Assembly: GCF_041146795.1 (NCBI RefSeq)
Contig: NC_135175.1
Location: 31,437,075 to 31,501,074, forward strand
Direction: 5' to 3'
Length of the DNA: 64,000 nt
Source: Maylandia zebra
Lineage: Eukaryota > Chordata > Actinopteri > Cichliformes > Cichlidae
A model generated the notes under the pieces. It was not told the origin of the DNA and ran no database searches. It was given only the letters and a program-made list of their open reading frames with translations. Below, one piece after another: positions 31,638-43,700 of the stretch (the stretch's first letter is position 1; each line of letters begins with the position of its first letter). The translations under genes were made by a program, and so were the position numbers.

Positions 31638-31808
31638 AATAAAGGTTTTTAGTTCTCTCAAAGAGAGTCTTGGAGGTGTTCGATGTTTCTGTTTTTTCTA
31701 CATATAGGAAGAAACTATTTTTCTAGCTTTGTGTAGTGTGGAAGTTTTTAATGTTTCTTTCATCTGTGATGTTCTTGAATGTGTTCACATGAAGATGGTA
31801 CAAATAAA
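31638..31808 (+). terminator. Poly(A) signals of gene B
   Basis: AATAAA at 31638-31643 and at 31803-31808. In gene C, which lacks the Harbinger insertion, the same two signals lie 253 and 418 bp after the stop (58672-58677 and 58837-58842), so they are the likely ancestral 3' ends. In gene B they are pushed about 1.85 kb away. Confidence 0.5.
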
Positions 31809-32266
31809 CTGTCCTTTTAGCTTCAGCTCCTAATTTATTCATTATTTATGGATGTAGCACAGCAGCAGTGTCTTGATTAACACATGGAGGGCTCGGGATC
31901 TGATGGTGTCATCTCTCTAATTTGCCCACTGCGTAAATCTCACTCTTTGCCAAGAAATTGAAATAAATCTTGTTTCCCTGCTGGATAGTGATCCACTGTA
32001 ACTCTGCTCCTCCTTCCTGTTTAGGATTTCTGTGGCTGAAGTAAAATTCCCTCCATCCATCACTTATCCCAGCTAACCCAAAGTAAAATAACGTTTTGCT
32101 CATCTTAAAACAGCATTACAATAATGGGCATTACCAATGCAAACTGAATAATACAGAAGATGAAAGAAGAGACTTGGATCAGTTAATAAAGCTCATGATC
32201 TTGATTCATTGTGGCTGCTACACAGATACTTCTGGGTCACTTCTCTCAGTTAGGAACCTTCCTCAC

Positions 32267-35200
32267 CAGTGGCGTCGTTAGGCCTATTTTAGGGGTGCTG
32301 AAGCCTCCCTAAAATATTCTTAAGCCCCCCTAAATAATTTGGCGGGGTTTTTTTGTTTTGTTTTTAAACTTATTCGATTTTTGTTTTTTTACAGAACTTG
32401 CAGACAAATTCAATATAAAGATGCAGGAATATGAGTCTAAAGAAATAATAATATAAACCTGTCGCTATTCACACAAATATGATCATAACTCGGTTGGTCC
32501 CTTTCGCTTTACATTGTTAAGGTAGCGTCAGTGCTTCGTTATCCAATCCGTTCCAGTTGTTCACAGGGGACATCCACATGACTGAAAATCCAGTCCTCGT
32601 TTTCACTGCTACTTTACACTCCGCTCGTATACACCTGCAGAAACACTAGCGTGCATGTGGCAAACGGCAAGAAATCATGGATATACGCAAGTTTTTCAAG
32701 AAAGTAAGTCTTCATCACTGGCTGGTAGTAACAATTAGTTAGCTCCAGCTAACAGCGGAGTCCCATGTAAATAATGAACCAGGTGCTCCCCATTTTGATA
32801 AATAAAAACCTGGCTAGCGCACTAAGTTAAATTCTTAGCATAATGTTAATTTCTGTCACTCGTTTTAGCTCTGAAAAATCGAGCTGTGGTATGGTTATCA
32901 TCAGTGGAAATAATAATAATCACTCCATCCCCATTAACCTGTAGGAGTCAGGGCAGAGGAGCACAGAGAGGCAGAGGGGAGAGACGTCTGCTGGAGAGGT
33001 GAGTCAAAGGATGGAGTCATTTGTGATGCAGACAGTCTGATTAGAATTTTATGGGACTCAATATGGATATGAAATATGAAACATTTCAGTCACGGTACAA
33101 CATATAAGACCTGTTTAACTTGAGCTTTTATTTAGGAGAGCAAAGAGAGATATATATATATAAGTCAAATTAGCCTGACTCACATATTTTTGAGAGTTCT
33201 ATTTTAATATTACTTCAATTCAAGTAATTTAGTAATATTTTTCAGGGCTTTAAATTGCAACCATTTTAGTCACATGCGTGCTCAAAATATAATGTTTGTA
33301 ACTTCAAAATATTTGGAAGCAACAGAAGTCATGATATTAGCAATTTACATTACAATTCAGTATGTTTTAATGTATCTTGAAGGGTGAGGCAGAAGGGGAG
33401 GCTGAGGGAGAAAAAGGTCAACAGGCAAGTTCAAGTCAGAGAGAGCAAGGAGAGACAGAGGAGCTGCAGCAAATAGATCGAGAGGCAGAGGAAGATCAAG
33501 TTATTACAGAGAGAGGAGAGCAAACAGGCCAAGAGAGGGAAAATGATGAAGCAGCTGCAGCAACTCATTCTACTACAGGGTTTGATTTAGGTGACAAAGA
33601 CACAGGGCCCAGACAGGTGAAGCTGAAGAGCTATCCAGCTGATACTTTTGGTACACAGAAGCGGGCATTTAACCACAGCTGGTTTGAAAAGCACAACTGG
33701 TTAGAATATTCAGTCAACCAGAATGCAGCTTTCTGCTTCCCATGTAGAGTGTTTGGCAAAAACATCAAACATGATAGTTTGGTCAGTAGCGGTTGCAAGA
33801 ACTGGAAGAAAGCTTTAGTCATCTTTGGCAAGCATGAGATGGCACAAACACATAAGGACAGTGTTGTTACATGGAAAAGCTACCAGGGAACTAGCAAACA
33901 GGGAAACCTTGCACAGGTGATAGCAACTGCAAATGTGGTGAGATAGTCGAAAGAAGAGAGTATCTCAGACGAATTGTTGCAGTCACCTCTATGTTAGGGA
34001 GACAGGGACTCCCTTTTCGTGGCCATGATGAAGGTGAAGACAGCCCAAACAGAGGGAATTTTCTTGCGTGCATGGAGCTTTTGAAGGAGTTTGATGCTTT
34101 TCTTCAAAAACATAATCCCCCATCAAATGCACAGTATATCTCACCAACATCCCAGAATGACATGATTGGAGGTGTACAAGCACATTTTAGAAGGCTTCAT
34201 CCTGAGGCTATCTATGTGCATTGTTATGCTCATCAACTCAACCTGGTTTTGTGCAATACTTGCAAGGCTGTCCCAGAGGCTGTGGAGCTTTTCAGCTTGT
34301 TGGAGTGTGTGTATTCTTTCTTCAGCACCTCCCTAGTCAATCATCATAAGTTCATGGAGACTCAGGCAAAGCTTGGATTGACAAAAACTGAGCTTGTGCA
34401 ACTTTCAAACACTCGCTGGGCATGTCAGTTGCGATCAATCAGTGCAGTTCTTGAGACATTGCCTGCCATTTTGGAGTGCCTATCTGCAATTGGATCCCCC
34501 ATAGCTGTTGGTCTCAGAGCAAAGCTCTACAAGTTCTCAGCAGTCTATGCACTACTGATGTTTTAGTCGATTCTGTCTGTAACCGAAGGACTCCACAAAT
34601 TCCTGCAGAAAGAGACTTTAGACCTGGCAGAAGCGTTTATCTGCAAACAAGCTGTGTGTGACACAATTAAGGGAAAACACTCAGATGCATTTGCTACAGA
34701 GCTGTATGAGAAAACCAAGGCCCTGTGTAACACCCACAGTATCCCTGAACCAGGTGCCAAGACAAGGCACAAACAGAGGAAAATGGAGGATTTTGTCCTG
34801 GAGGCAACTGTGGGTTCACGCACTGAATTGAACAACTCAGACACATTGAAAAGAGAGTTACTTTTCCCTTGTGTGGATCGGATGGTTGGCGAGCTTGATC
34901 AAAGATTTTGCAGTGTAGATGCAGGGCTGCTAAAAGGTGTCCAGGCATGTAGTCCTGAATCTGAGAACTTCTTGAGTGAACCACACTTGAATGAACTTGC
35001 AAAGCACTACAGACTTGACCTGAAAAAAGAGGAGGTTCTGGTGGCCAGAAACTTTCTTACCCAGAAAACAGAGGCTGGATGTCCACCCAAAAATATGTTG
35101 TCTGTGTACAACCTCCTTGATTCAGACATGTTTCCCTCTCTGAAGGCAACCATCCAAGTTGCCCTAACAGTGCCTGTCAGCAGCTGCTCGTGCGAACGGT

Positions 35201-35687
35201 CCTTTAGTGCACTGCGTCGGCTGCACTCCTGGCTGCGTCAAACAATGGGTCAGAAAAGACTTCACAGTCTTGCAGTCATGTCTATTGAAAAAGACACGAT
35301 TCAGCATCTGAGTCACAACAGAGTGATTGACCGATTTGCCACTCTTAAAAACAGACGTCATTCTTTGATGCTTCCACCCACCAAGTAACTGGTGATTGCA
35401 GCCAGAAAAATTTACTTTTTTATTTTCAGTTTTTTTTCTTGTTATTGATGCGGCAAACACATTTCCTCTGTTTTTTTGTTGTACTGTATTATAAAGCAGA
35501 CTGAAATAAAACAATAGATCTATTGGTGGCCTAGGATGTTTAATCTGTCCAAAAAAGTAGGAAAACAATTTCTCAGTCTTTGTTTTCTGTTTGTGAAATT
35601 TTGTGCTCATTCACTACGTTCGTTCATGTCGTGTACATCTCTTGGGGGTTAAGCCCCCCCTGTCCTTAAAACCTAGTGACGCCCCTG
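32267..35687 (+). mobile_element. hAT transposon (ZMYM/TTF-type family) with exact 8-bp duplication
   Basis: Ends CAGTGGCGTCGTTAGG and, reverse complemented, CAGGGGCGTCACTAGG; flanked by TTCCTCAC at 32259-32266 and 35688-35695. Gene C downstream DNA keeps the empty site (TTCCTCACCAAACTG at 59561). It is 3421 bp long, carries a spliced but damaged transposase, and lies downstream of gene B only. Confidence 0.92.
32677..35388 (+). pseudogene. hAT transposase, damaged
   Basis: Exons with matching phase are 32677-32703 (MDIRKFFKK, donor GTAAGT), 32945-32998 (GAG..GAG, donor GTGAGT) and a long exon from 33383. The long exon has an acidic low-complexity start, a TTF-type zinc-finger region (RAFNHSWFEKHNWLEYS, AAFCFPCRVFG, SGCKNWKKAL), a frameshift near 33940, then GRQGLPFRGHDEGEDSPNRG, an internal deletion after SQNDMIGG (34167) that removes the first catalytic segment, then HCYAHQLNLVL and SNTRWACQL. 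An in-frame TAG follows at 34564, then the C-terminal dimerisation region CSCERSFSALRRLHSWLRQT ending at 35388. So it is inactive, but its family is clear. Confidence 0.85.
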
Positions 35688-35791
35688 TTCCTCACCAAAA
35701 CTGACTGTTGGACCACACCCCTGGTTTCATGAGAAGTTGTTTCAGCCATGATTTCTCTTCCTGTATTTCAGAGTAAAGACTGAAGTGACAA

Positions 35792-36121
35792 ATGGAAACA
35801 TGTTTAAAAAACGCAATGAGAGAGACGTTGAGGTCCTTAGAAGTTACCCTGGGTTTTTCTGTCACCCTGCTAGATGTTACACACCTTGTCATTGGACTGA
35901 TTTCTACTGCTGGACTACTCCTGGGGAGAGTAACAATACTCTTACTAATTAGCTCCCTTTCACACCTTTGGGGATATTTATTTTTGTGCTTGCAGCGCTG
36001 TGAGCCAGAACAGCGAGAGAAAAATCTGCAACAGCGACGAGCCGAATGCTTAAGTGAATCCCAGCAGCTGCACATGTGCTACGCTGATTTAGAGGATATC
36101 TTTGCTCTTCATAATTCATAA
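35792..36121 (+). CDS. Hypothetical 109-residue membrane-type protein
   Basis: The frame from ATG 35792 to TAA 36119-36121 follows an acceptor-like TGTATTTCAG at 35772. It has two hydrophobic stretches, LGFSVTLLDVTHLVIGLIST and LLLGRVTILLLISSLSHLWG, and a polar, glutamine-rich C-terminal part (EPEQREKNLQQRRAECLSES). I do not recognise the family. The matching place in gene C's unit (59670 on) has a stop after thirteen codons and lacks the second half, so it may be a pseudogene fragment or an exon of something else. Confidence 0.3.
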   Translation: METCLKNAMRETLRSLEVTLGFSVTLLDVTHLVIGLISTAGLLLGRVTILLLISSLSHLWGYLFLCLQRCEPEQREKNLQQRRAECLSESQQLHMCYADLEDIFALHNS

Positions 36122-36710
36122 CTTCATAATTACACCCTGTGTAATTATGAAGTTATTGAGCTGCACATACTTTACGACCTGCTTAAGTCCGAGGTCACAG
36201 CGTCTGTAGAGCAGCTGGAACATAATGAAGTCTACAAGGTTAAAGTTTTATCTTCACTTGTTGTTCTCTCTGCTGCTTGGTTTGATGGATCTGAGAGCTT
36301 TTGTTTTTATTACTGTTATTATAATTATCATTAATATTTTACTCTTTAAAAGCTTTAAAATAGTGTTTGTGTTTTGAAAAGTTGATTTAAGAATTGAACA
36401 GAAACATCTGTCATAAAAATCGCCCAAAGGCACGGAGACAAACTCAAAGGATGCAACCTGTAACTTTCTCTTCCTTCATGTCAGCACCATCATCGATTAT
36501 TTATAGTAAATGCATATAGCAACAGTAACACTTTAGTTTGGATTTCATAATTTCTGTAACTGGAAAATATTATTTTGTTTAAAGACAGAAGTGACTGGGT
36601 AGTTGCAACATTAAAGTGAAATATTTAATAGTCTAATAACAGATTATGTGTTGAAGCTGTCGTTTCAGGAGGAGAGAAGCTGCAGAGAGGCGTGTAAGAC
36701 TGCAACTCTG

Positions 36711-36956
<246 letters not shown>

Positions 36957-37204
36957 TCAGGGTCTGCCGCGTTTTAAGGCCGATTACGTCACAGCAACGC
37001 GACGAAGTCACTCCTGGGCTGTATCCCAAAGGCTGCTCGAAATGCGGCCCTCAAATGTTTCCTTCATTTCCCTGAATTTTAAAGATGTGTCGGTGTAGAC
37101 TTCGTGGCCCAACATATCCCAGATTGCATAGCGTGGCGGTGGGTGTGGATAATTTTGCCGAAAAAAACGGTGGAAGCGGAGCGGCCAAAGTGTAAACGTT
37201 TAAA

Positions 37205-37783
37205 AGTAAGTACTGTTATGATGTCTCAACAGGACCTGGAAAAACTAGTCCATGCATTCATCTTTAGTAGGCTTGATTATTGTAACAGCATCTTTACAGG
37301 TCTACCTAAAAAAATCAGTCAGACAACTGCAGCTCATTCAGAACTCTGCTGCTCGAGTCCTCACTAAGACCAAACAAGTGGACCACACCAGTCCAGCTCT
37401 GAGGTCTTTACTCTGGCTGCCTGTCCGTCAGAGGATAGACTTTGAAGTTCTGATGCTGGTCTATAAAGCTCTGAATGGTTTAGGACCAAGATACATCAGT
37501 GACCTCCTGACCCAGTATGAACCTTCCAGATCCCTCAGGTCACCTGAATCCGTTTTTTTTATCAGTTCCCAGAGTCAGAACCAGACACGGAGAAGCTGCA
37601 TTCAGATTTTATGCTCCATATATCTGGAACAAACTCCCAGAAACCTCAGATCAGCTGAAACACTCAGTTTATTTAAATCCAGGTTGAAGACTCACCTGTT
37701 CTCAGCTGCATTTGAATTACATTTTGAATTGCATTTGAATTGCATTTGAACTACACCTCTTATAAGGTGTAGTTACACACCTT
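37205..37783 (+). mobile_element. L2 LINE, C-terminal reverse transcriptase fragment
   Basis: Reads [60 protein letters not shown] and LSLFKSRLKTHLFSAAFELH with one frameshift near 37315. The 3' end is separated from it by the HERO pair and continues at 40600. Unit C keeps this L2 only up to 61182. Confidence 0.8.
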
Positions 37784-39814
37784 ATAAGAGAAGCACATGA
37801 GAAGAGAGGCGACCTAGCTGTATTGTGGCTGGACCTAACTAATGCGTATGGGTCGATCCCACACAAACTGGTTGAGCATGCTTTGCACCTCCACCATGTC
37901 CCCAGCAAGATCAAGGACCTAATCCTGGACTATTACGCCAATTTCAGGCTTAGGGTCACTTCTAGGGCAGTTACTTCAGACTGGCACCGGCTCCAAAAAG
38001 GTATAATAACAGGCTGTACCATCTCAGTTACGCTCTTTGCCCTGGCAATGAACATGGTGGTAAAGGCTGCGGAGGTGGAGTGCAGAGGGCCGTTAACAAG
38101 GTCAGGTGTTCGTCAGCCCCCTATCAGAGCCTATATGGATGACCTCACCATTACAACATCATCAGTTCCCGGGTGTAGGTGGATCTTGCAAGGTCTTGAG
38201 AGACTCATCTCATGGGCAAGGATGAGTTTTAAACCTTCCAAGTCAAGATCGATGGTACTGAAGAAGGGCAAGGTGACGGACAAGTTCCGGTTCTCAATTT
38301 CAGGAACCATTATTCCATCCATAACGGAACAACCAGTTAAGAGCTTGGGGAAACGCTTTGACTCCAGCCTGAAAGACTCTACTGCTATTCAGAAGGCAAA
38401 TGAGGAGCTGGGAGCGTGGCTTATTAAGGTGGATAAGTCCGGCTTGCCTGGAAGATTTAAAGCCTGGATCTACCAGCATTCCATCCTGCCCCGAATCCTG
38501 TGGCCCTTGCTTGTCTATACAGTTCCAATAACTACTGTGGAATCCCTTGAAAGAAAGATCAGTGGCTTTCTTCGTAAGTGGCTGGGACTTCCCCGCAGTC
38601 TCACCAGCGCTGCCTTGTATGGGACAAGCAACAGCGTGCAGTTACCCTTCAGTGGTCTCACAGAAGAGTTCAAGGTGGCTCGCACACGAGAAGCCCTACA
38701 GTACAGAGATTCTAAAGACTGCAAGGTGGCATCAGCAGGCATTGAGGTAAGGACAGGAAGAAAGTGGAAGGCTGAGAAGGCAGTTGAGGTGGCGGAGTCA
38801 CGCCTAAGGCAGAAAACACTAATGGGGGTCTTAGCAACAGGGGGAGCAGGCTTGGGGTACGTCCCAAAGGCCCAGGTCAGCAGGGCACAGGGAAAGGAGA
38901 GACACCAGCTACTCCAGGAAGAGGTCCGAGCAGGTGTGGAGGAGGAGCGAGTAAGCAGAGCTGTAGGCCTTGAGCGGCAGGGAGCATGGACAAGGTGGGA
39001 GGGCACCTTGCAGCGCAAGGTCACCTGGGCAAACATCATGCAGGCAGACTTCCACCGGATCCGATTCCTAGTGCAGGCAGTATACGACACTCTGCCAAGC
39101 CCAGCAAACCTCCATCTGTGGGGAAAGCGCGAGACACCTGCCTGTCCCCTGTGCTCTGGAAGAGGGACCCTAGAACACCTCCTTAGCAGCTGCCCAAGGG
39201 CCCTGGCCGATGGTCGGTATCGTTGGCGGCACGACCAGGTGCTCAGAGTAGTTGCTGAAAAGATTGCCTCAGCAATCAGCACCAGCAAGCATCATCATGC
39301 TCCGAGGAAGGCAATCTCTTTTATTAAGGCTGGAGAGAAACCCCAGGTGCGCCCACATTTGACAACTGGCCTTCTCAACACAGCCTCTGATTGGCAGCTA
39401 CAGGCTGACCTGGGTAAACAACTAAAGTTCCCTCAGAACATTGCAAAAACATCACTCCGGCCAGACTTGATAATTATTTCTGAGGCCTCAAAACAGCTGA
39501 TCATGCTGGAACTCACAGTGCCCTGGGAAGAGCGGATTGAGGAGGCTAATGAAAGGAAACGAGGAAAGTACCAGGAACTAGTGCAAGAGTGCAGGGGAAG
39601 GGGCTGGAAGACTTTCTATGAGCCCATAGAAGTGGGTTGTAGGGGCTTTGCAGGACGATCACTCTGCAAAGTCCTAGGCCAGCTGGGCGTGGCTGGGGCA
39701 GCCAAGAAGAGGGCCATCCAGGCTGTGAGTGAAGCGGCAGAGAAAGCCACAAGGTGGCTGTGGATTAAGAGGGCTGATCCGTGGGTAGCTACTGGTACGC
39801 AAGTCGGGGCCTGA
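37784..39814 (+). CDS. HERO/R2-type LINE protein, C-terminal two thirds (reverse transcriptase + REL endonuclease)
   Basis: An open frame of about 676 codons, with no start codon of its own (5' truncated). Order: palm motif A (WLDLTNAYGSIPHKL), motif B (LQKGIITGCTISVTLFALAM), catalytic AYMDDLTITT, thumb, CCHC knuckle (CPLCSGRGTLEHLLSSC) and the PD-(D/E)XK-like endonuclease (RPDLII, LELTVPWEE, KRGKY), ending QVGA-stop. In this family the endonuclease nicks the target and the reverse transcriptase primes on the nick. The key residues of both activities are intact. The N terminus (zinc finger, first RT motifs) is missing, so this copy cannot act alone. HERO assignment rests on the N-terminal finger found in the adjoining fragment and on the REL domain; NeSL-like relatives are an alternative. 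Confidence 0.8.
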   Translation: MREAHEKRGDLAVLWLDLTNAYGSIPHKLVEHALHLHHVPSKIKDLILDYYANFRLRVTSRAVTSDWHRLQKGIITGCTISVTLFALAMNMVVKAAEVECRGPLTRSGVRQPPIRAYMDDLTITTSSVPGCRWILQGLERLISWARMSFKPSKSRSMVLKKGKVTDKFRFSISGTIIPSITEQPVKSLGKRFDSSLKDSTAIQKANEELGAWLIKVDKSGLPGRFKAWIYQHSILPRILWPLLVYTVPITTVESLERKISGFLRKWLGLPRSLTSAALYGTSNSVQLPFSGLTEEFKVARTREALQYRDSKDCKVASAGIEVRTGRKWKAEKAVEVAESRLRQKTLMGVLATGGAGLGYVPKAQVSRAQGKERHQLLQEEVRAGVEEERVSRAVGLERQGAWTRWEGTLQRKVTWANIMQADFHRIRFLVQAVYDTLPSPANLHLWGKRETPACPLCSGRGTLEHLLSSCPRALADGRYRWRHDQVLRVVAEKIASAISTSKHHHAPRKAISFIKAGEKPQVRPHLTTGLLNTASDWQLQADLGKQLKFPQNIAKTSLRPDLIIISEASKQLIMLELTVPWEERIEEANERKRGKYQELVQECRGRGWKTFYEPIEVGCRGFAGRSLCKVLGQLGVAGAAKKRAIQAVSEAAEKATRWLWIKRADPWVATGTQVGA

Positions 39815-39858
39815 TCACCCCCGGCTGGGTCGCCTGGGCGAGGGTGTATGATGTTGTG

Positions 39859-39943
39859 AGACCCGAAACACCTGATGACCCTAGGATACATCACTGAAGA
39901 TGCGTACCAGTGCATCCAGGAGATGTGTCTTTATAGTTAAACT
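39859..39943 (+). repeat. HERO-type 3' tail, first copy (unit B)
   Basis: GAGACCCGAAACACCTGATG to GTCTTTATAG, repeated at 40521-40599. Confidence 0.75.
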
Positions 39944-40599
39944 CTGGCTGAGCCAGTGACGCCTAGGAAGAGTCTAGGTGACAACCAAGAAAGTTTGGTG
40001 ACGACTGGAGAGACAGATGACAGCTCGGAAAGACGGCTCCAGGGGCAGGGTGGGCTAGCATCCCGGTCTGCAGTTTTCGCGAGAAAGCACCCAAAAAGCT
40101 ATGGAAAGCCCTAAAGAAAGATACCCCCAGGAGACCCCGAGAGGGGGGGAGGATGAGGTCTCCAATCGGACGGACTTAAGGTTAACGACTAATGCAATGG
40201 AAAGGACTACGAGTAAGACATGTATCTGCGGCAAGCTGTGCAAGAACCAGCGTGGCCTAAATGTCCATCAGGCTAGAATGAAATGTTTGGAGCGGGAGAG
40301 TGAGGTGCAACGCACAGGTCCTGAACCTGGTGAGACGCAGGAGGAGCCCGGCCAGGAGGCACCCCACAGAGCCCAGTCCCTCCATGCACAGGACTCTTCC
40401 AATCCAAGCAGTGTAGTTCCACAACAGCGGATTAAGTGGCCCCCAGCCAGCAGTCAGAGCGAGTGGCAGAAGTTTGATGAGGATGTCTCCAACATCATAC
40501 AAGCTGTGGCCAAAAGAGAGAGACCCGAAACACCTGATGACCCTAGGATACATCACTGAAGATGCGTACCAGTGCATCCAGGAGATGTGTCTTTATAGA
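39944..40599 (+). mobile_element. Internally deleted HERO-type LINE (unit B)
   Basis: Same structure as 4373-5028: 5' UTR, N-terminal frame, direct jump to the 79-bp 3' tail. It begins immediately after the 3' tail of the upstream element, so the two are head-to-tail. Confidence 0.65.
40101..40559 (+). CDS. HERO-type N-terminal protein fragment (unit B)
   Basis: A 152-residue frame identical in protein sequence to 4530-4988: CICGKLCKNQRGLNVHQARM finger, WQKFDEDVSNI segment, and a 3'-tail-derived end RPETPDDPRIHH. There is no catalytic domain. Confidence 0.55.
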   Translation: MESPKERYPQETPRGGEDEVSNRTDLRLTTNAMERTTSKTCICGKLCKNQRGLNVHQARMKCLERESEVQRTGPEPGETQEEPGQEAPHRAQSLHAQDSSNPSSVVPQQRIKWPPASSQSEWQKFDEDVSNIIQAVAKRERPETPDDPRIHH

Positions 40600-40746
40600 A
40601 TAAAGCACCAAATCCACACTTTTAAGCTTAAATTCTTTTTAATCAATTTTAAATCATGCTTTTTATTTTTGTTTTTTAATGTCTCTGTAAAGCACTTTGA
40701 ATGACCTTGTTGTTGAATTGTGCTATATAAATAAACTCGCCTTACT
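40600..40746 (+). repeat. L2 LINE 3' end (unit B)
   Basis: GTAAAGCACTTTGAATGACC and CTATATAAATAAACTCGCC. It completes the L2 interrupted at 37783. Confidence 0.7.
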
Positions 40747-43700
40747 GAATACTATGTCACTTATTTATGTGCAAATGTTTAATAATGAAGAACATTAAAG
40801 CATTACTGTTGGCCACATGTCGGCAAAGTTATGTGACATTAGTGATGTTTGTACTAACTTGGTTTTAAAGCCTTTAAAATATTCGCTGTTCAATAGTCGA
40901 CCTTAATCTTACAGAGAATGTGATGATTTTATGGATAATTAAAGTCAGTCATATATCCACAAACACAACAAGCTGAAAGTCAGTGATGCTGCTCGGTTTG
41001 CAGTCCTGAATATCACGGCACAAGCAGGATTCACTGCACTGTTAATGTTAGCTATGTTATATTGCTGCCTCTGTTCGGTGGTGTCGAGCCAAACGGACTT
41101 TAACGTGTGTTTGAACGAGCTGACGGTTCACTCGTTAAGCTGAAAGAAAGATGCCTCCGTGCAAGCTTGAACATGTTGCGTGTGCCATCGGAACTGGATT
41201 TCAGTCTAAACTGGTGTCCGTGTTGGTCCTGCAGAGAATCAGAGTTGGAAAAGTTGTTAATGTAGCAAAAAACAAAATGTAATGCATTTTGTTCATAATC
41301 TCTTTAAAGTCATGATCTTTTTTTTTATCGCTGTCACTGGAGTGGGTAAATGAGTCTGCAAAGTTAAAAAAACAGATTTACATTTATTGTTTATTACTTT
41401 TATCGTCATCATCCCATTTATACACATTTAAGAAATAACGTGTAAAATAACCTTTTGTTTGCATTTGGAGACTCGGCGTTTGAACCATCCCAGATATCTG
41501 CACCAGGGAACCAACTTCTCAAGCCGGTAAAAAGGTCAAGGACACAGTTACACGATCGCTAAACTAACCTGTTTTTGAATAAAAGAAAACCATATAAGCA
41601 TGATCCCTGGAATCTCGGTTTAAAAAAAGAGAAGCACTACAAATTACTTTTCTTATGTTTAGTATACAGGAGTTGCTGCTCACACTCTGAGTTGCACTAG
41701 TGTGTCTGTCAGACGCCCGCACGCGCAGTCACGCCGGACACTTCCTGACCTTATTTCCACGAGCCCTCGACTCAGCTGCAAAGTTCTTACGGGGTCAGTT
41801 TCATCAGAATTATCTGCCATCATTCAGACATAAGTTGAGCAATGGTTTAACCAATTTTTTCCATCAAGCCATGAAGGGATGCCGGAATTAAACAGAACAT
41901 AGGATGTAAGTTAAGGAAATATAAGTTTGACCTTGGAGCACATCTCCTTCAGCGTTCACAATAATGGATTGCATTTCTCTCAGTCAACTGACTGTTTAGG
42001 GGGGAACGCGGCTAATAGTTAGTGGGCTCTGTGTTTGTTGTTTTTTAATCACACTAGGAGTGAACAAAAGCAGAAAACAACCCTGTAAAGATGCAGACTG
42101 TGATAGTCTGGTTTATACCACAAATCTTACCAGCTGTAACTGAGTTTTTTGTGGTTTAAGTTATAAGTACGTGTCAAGACTTCTGTCTCGCAGCAACATT
42201 GCCGATGTGATCCTTCTTTTTTGTTCCCTATTAATGATCTACGGTAATATGTGATATTGCCCCCATAAAATAATAAGGCTTTAATGAAATCATTGTGATA
42301 CAGAGATTTGGATTCTTGTGCATGCAATGTGCATGAAGTAGATAAACAAGAAATTTAGTCAAGATTGGATGTACTTCTGTGTTTACCAACTGCTCCAAAC
42401 TGACTTTATGCTTCATACGTGTCAACTCAGGGAACTCCTGTTGTGACCTCCCCTCTGTGAGCACACACGCACACACACACACACACACACGCACGCACGC
42501 ACGCACGCACGCACGCACACACACACATGCACACACACACATGCACACACAGAAAGAGAGAAACAGAGATCATTAATGCAGAGGATTGCAGCAGCTCTTG
42601 TATTTTCACTCTCTGCTGGATTTTAGATGAACAGTCACATAAATCTCGCTCCAAATTATTTGAAAAAAACATCAAAGTATCACAGTATCGTGTTTTTTTG
42701 TTAGGGTCAAACTTCTCTTTGGGTAAAAATTAAGCCAACATCCAAGTGTCAAAGGTCGGTTTCAGGATGAAGGTCAAAGGGAAAGTCCCTGGGACGCTTC
42801 CGGTTATGTTTCCATCCGGCGTAGTCATCTGACGGGTCCGTGCTATATCGCCCTTCCTGACCCGGACTGGTATAACGTTTTGTAGAAAAGTTTGATCGAT
42901 TCGCATGTCTGTCTGTGCTGTGCTTTACAAACACTCTTAAAGAAAAACAAACATCAGCCAAACACACGGTTCATCCTGATTGTCAGGTGTCGGCCATCCA
43001 GATTCCAGAGGTGCTGTGAAAGGTCATAAAGTTAACACTGTGCTGTAAAAAGAAGGCTGGAGTGCACAGAAACTGGTAGAGATGCAGGTATCTGGTCGTC
43101 CTGGGTTCCACAGACTATAAGCTAAAAAGAATAAACACATTAAGTTGCTGCACATTTGTAGAATAACATTTGAGATTACTTTAAAAATATTTTTTTATTA
43201 CATTAAATGTAAACAGTCAAATGGAAGTCTTTCTAAAGTTATATCATGATATTTATCTTATGAAAAGCAGATTTTTGACAATTTAAGGTTTTTACATTTT
43301 TAGATAAAATAAACACAAAAAAACAAATAACAAGAACACAAAGCTGGCAAACCCAACCAAAACTGACCAAAATCTACTGAAAATACTCCCACACGACAGA
43401 ACCTCTCCTCTGCCTCTCTGGCTCCATATCTCTCAATAGAACGATCTGTGGTTTGCTATCTCTCACCATCAGAACGCTCCACAAATCCTGCGAATGACTC
43501 ACTTCCTTATAAACAGTGTTGGCAAGTTATTTTGAAAAAGTAATTAATTATAGTTACTAGATACTTCTTCAAATAAGTCACTTAGTTAGTAACTGAGTTA
43601 CAAGATTCTGAAAGTAATGAATTACTTGAAAAGTAACTATAGCGTTACTTTAAAAAAACGTTTAACCCTCTGGGCTCCAGGGGATAATTGGTCATTTTTA

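Noticed and set aside
38515-39288. 257-codon minus-strand frame opposite the HERO protein
   Set aside because: Shadow of the + strand HERO frame; no family recognised.
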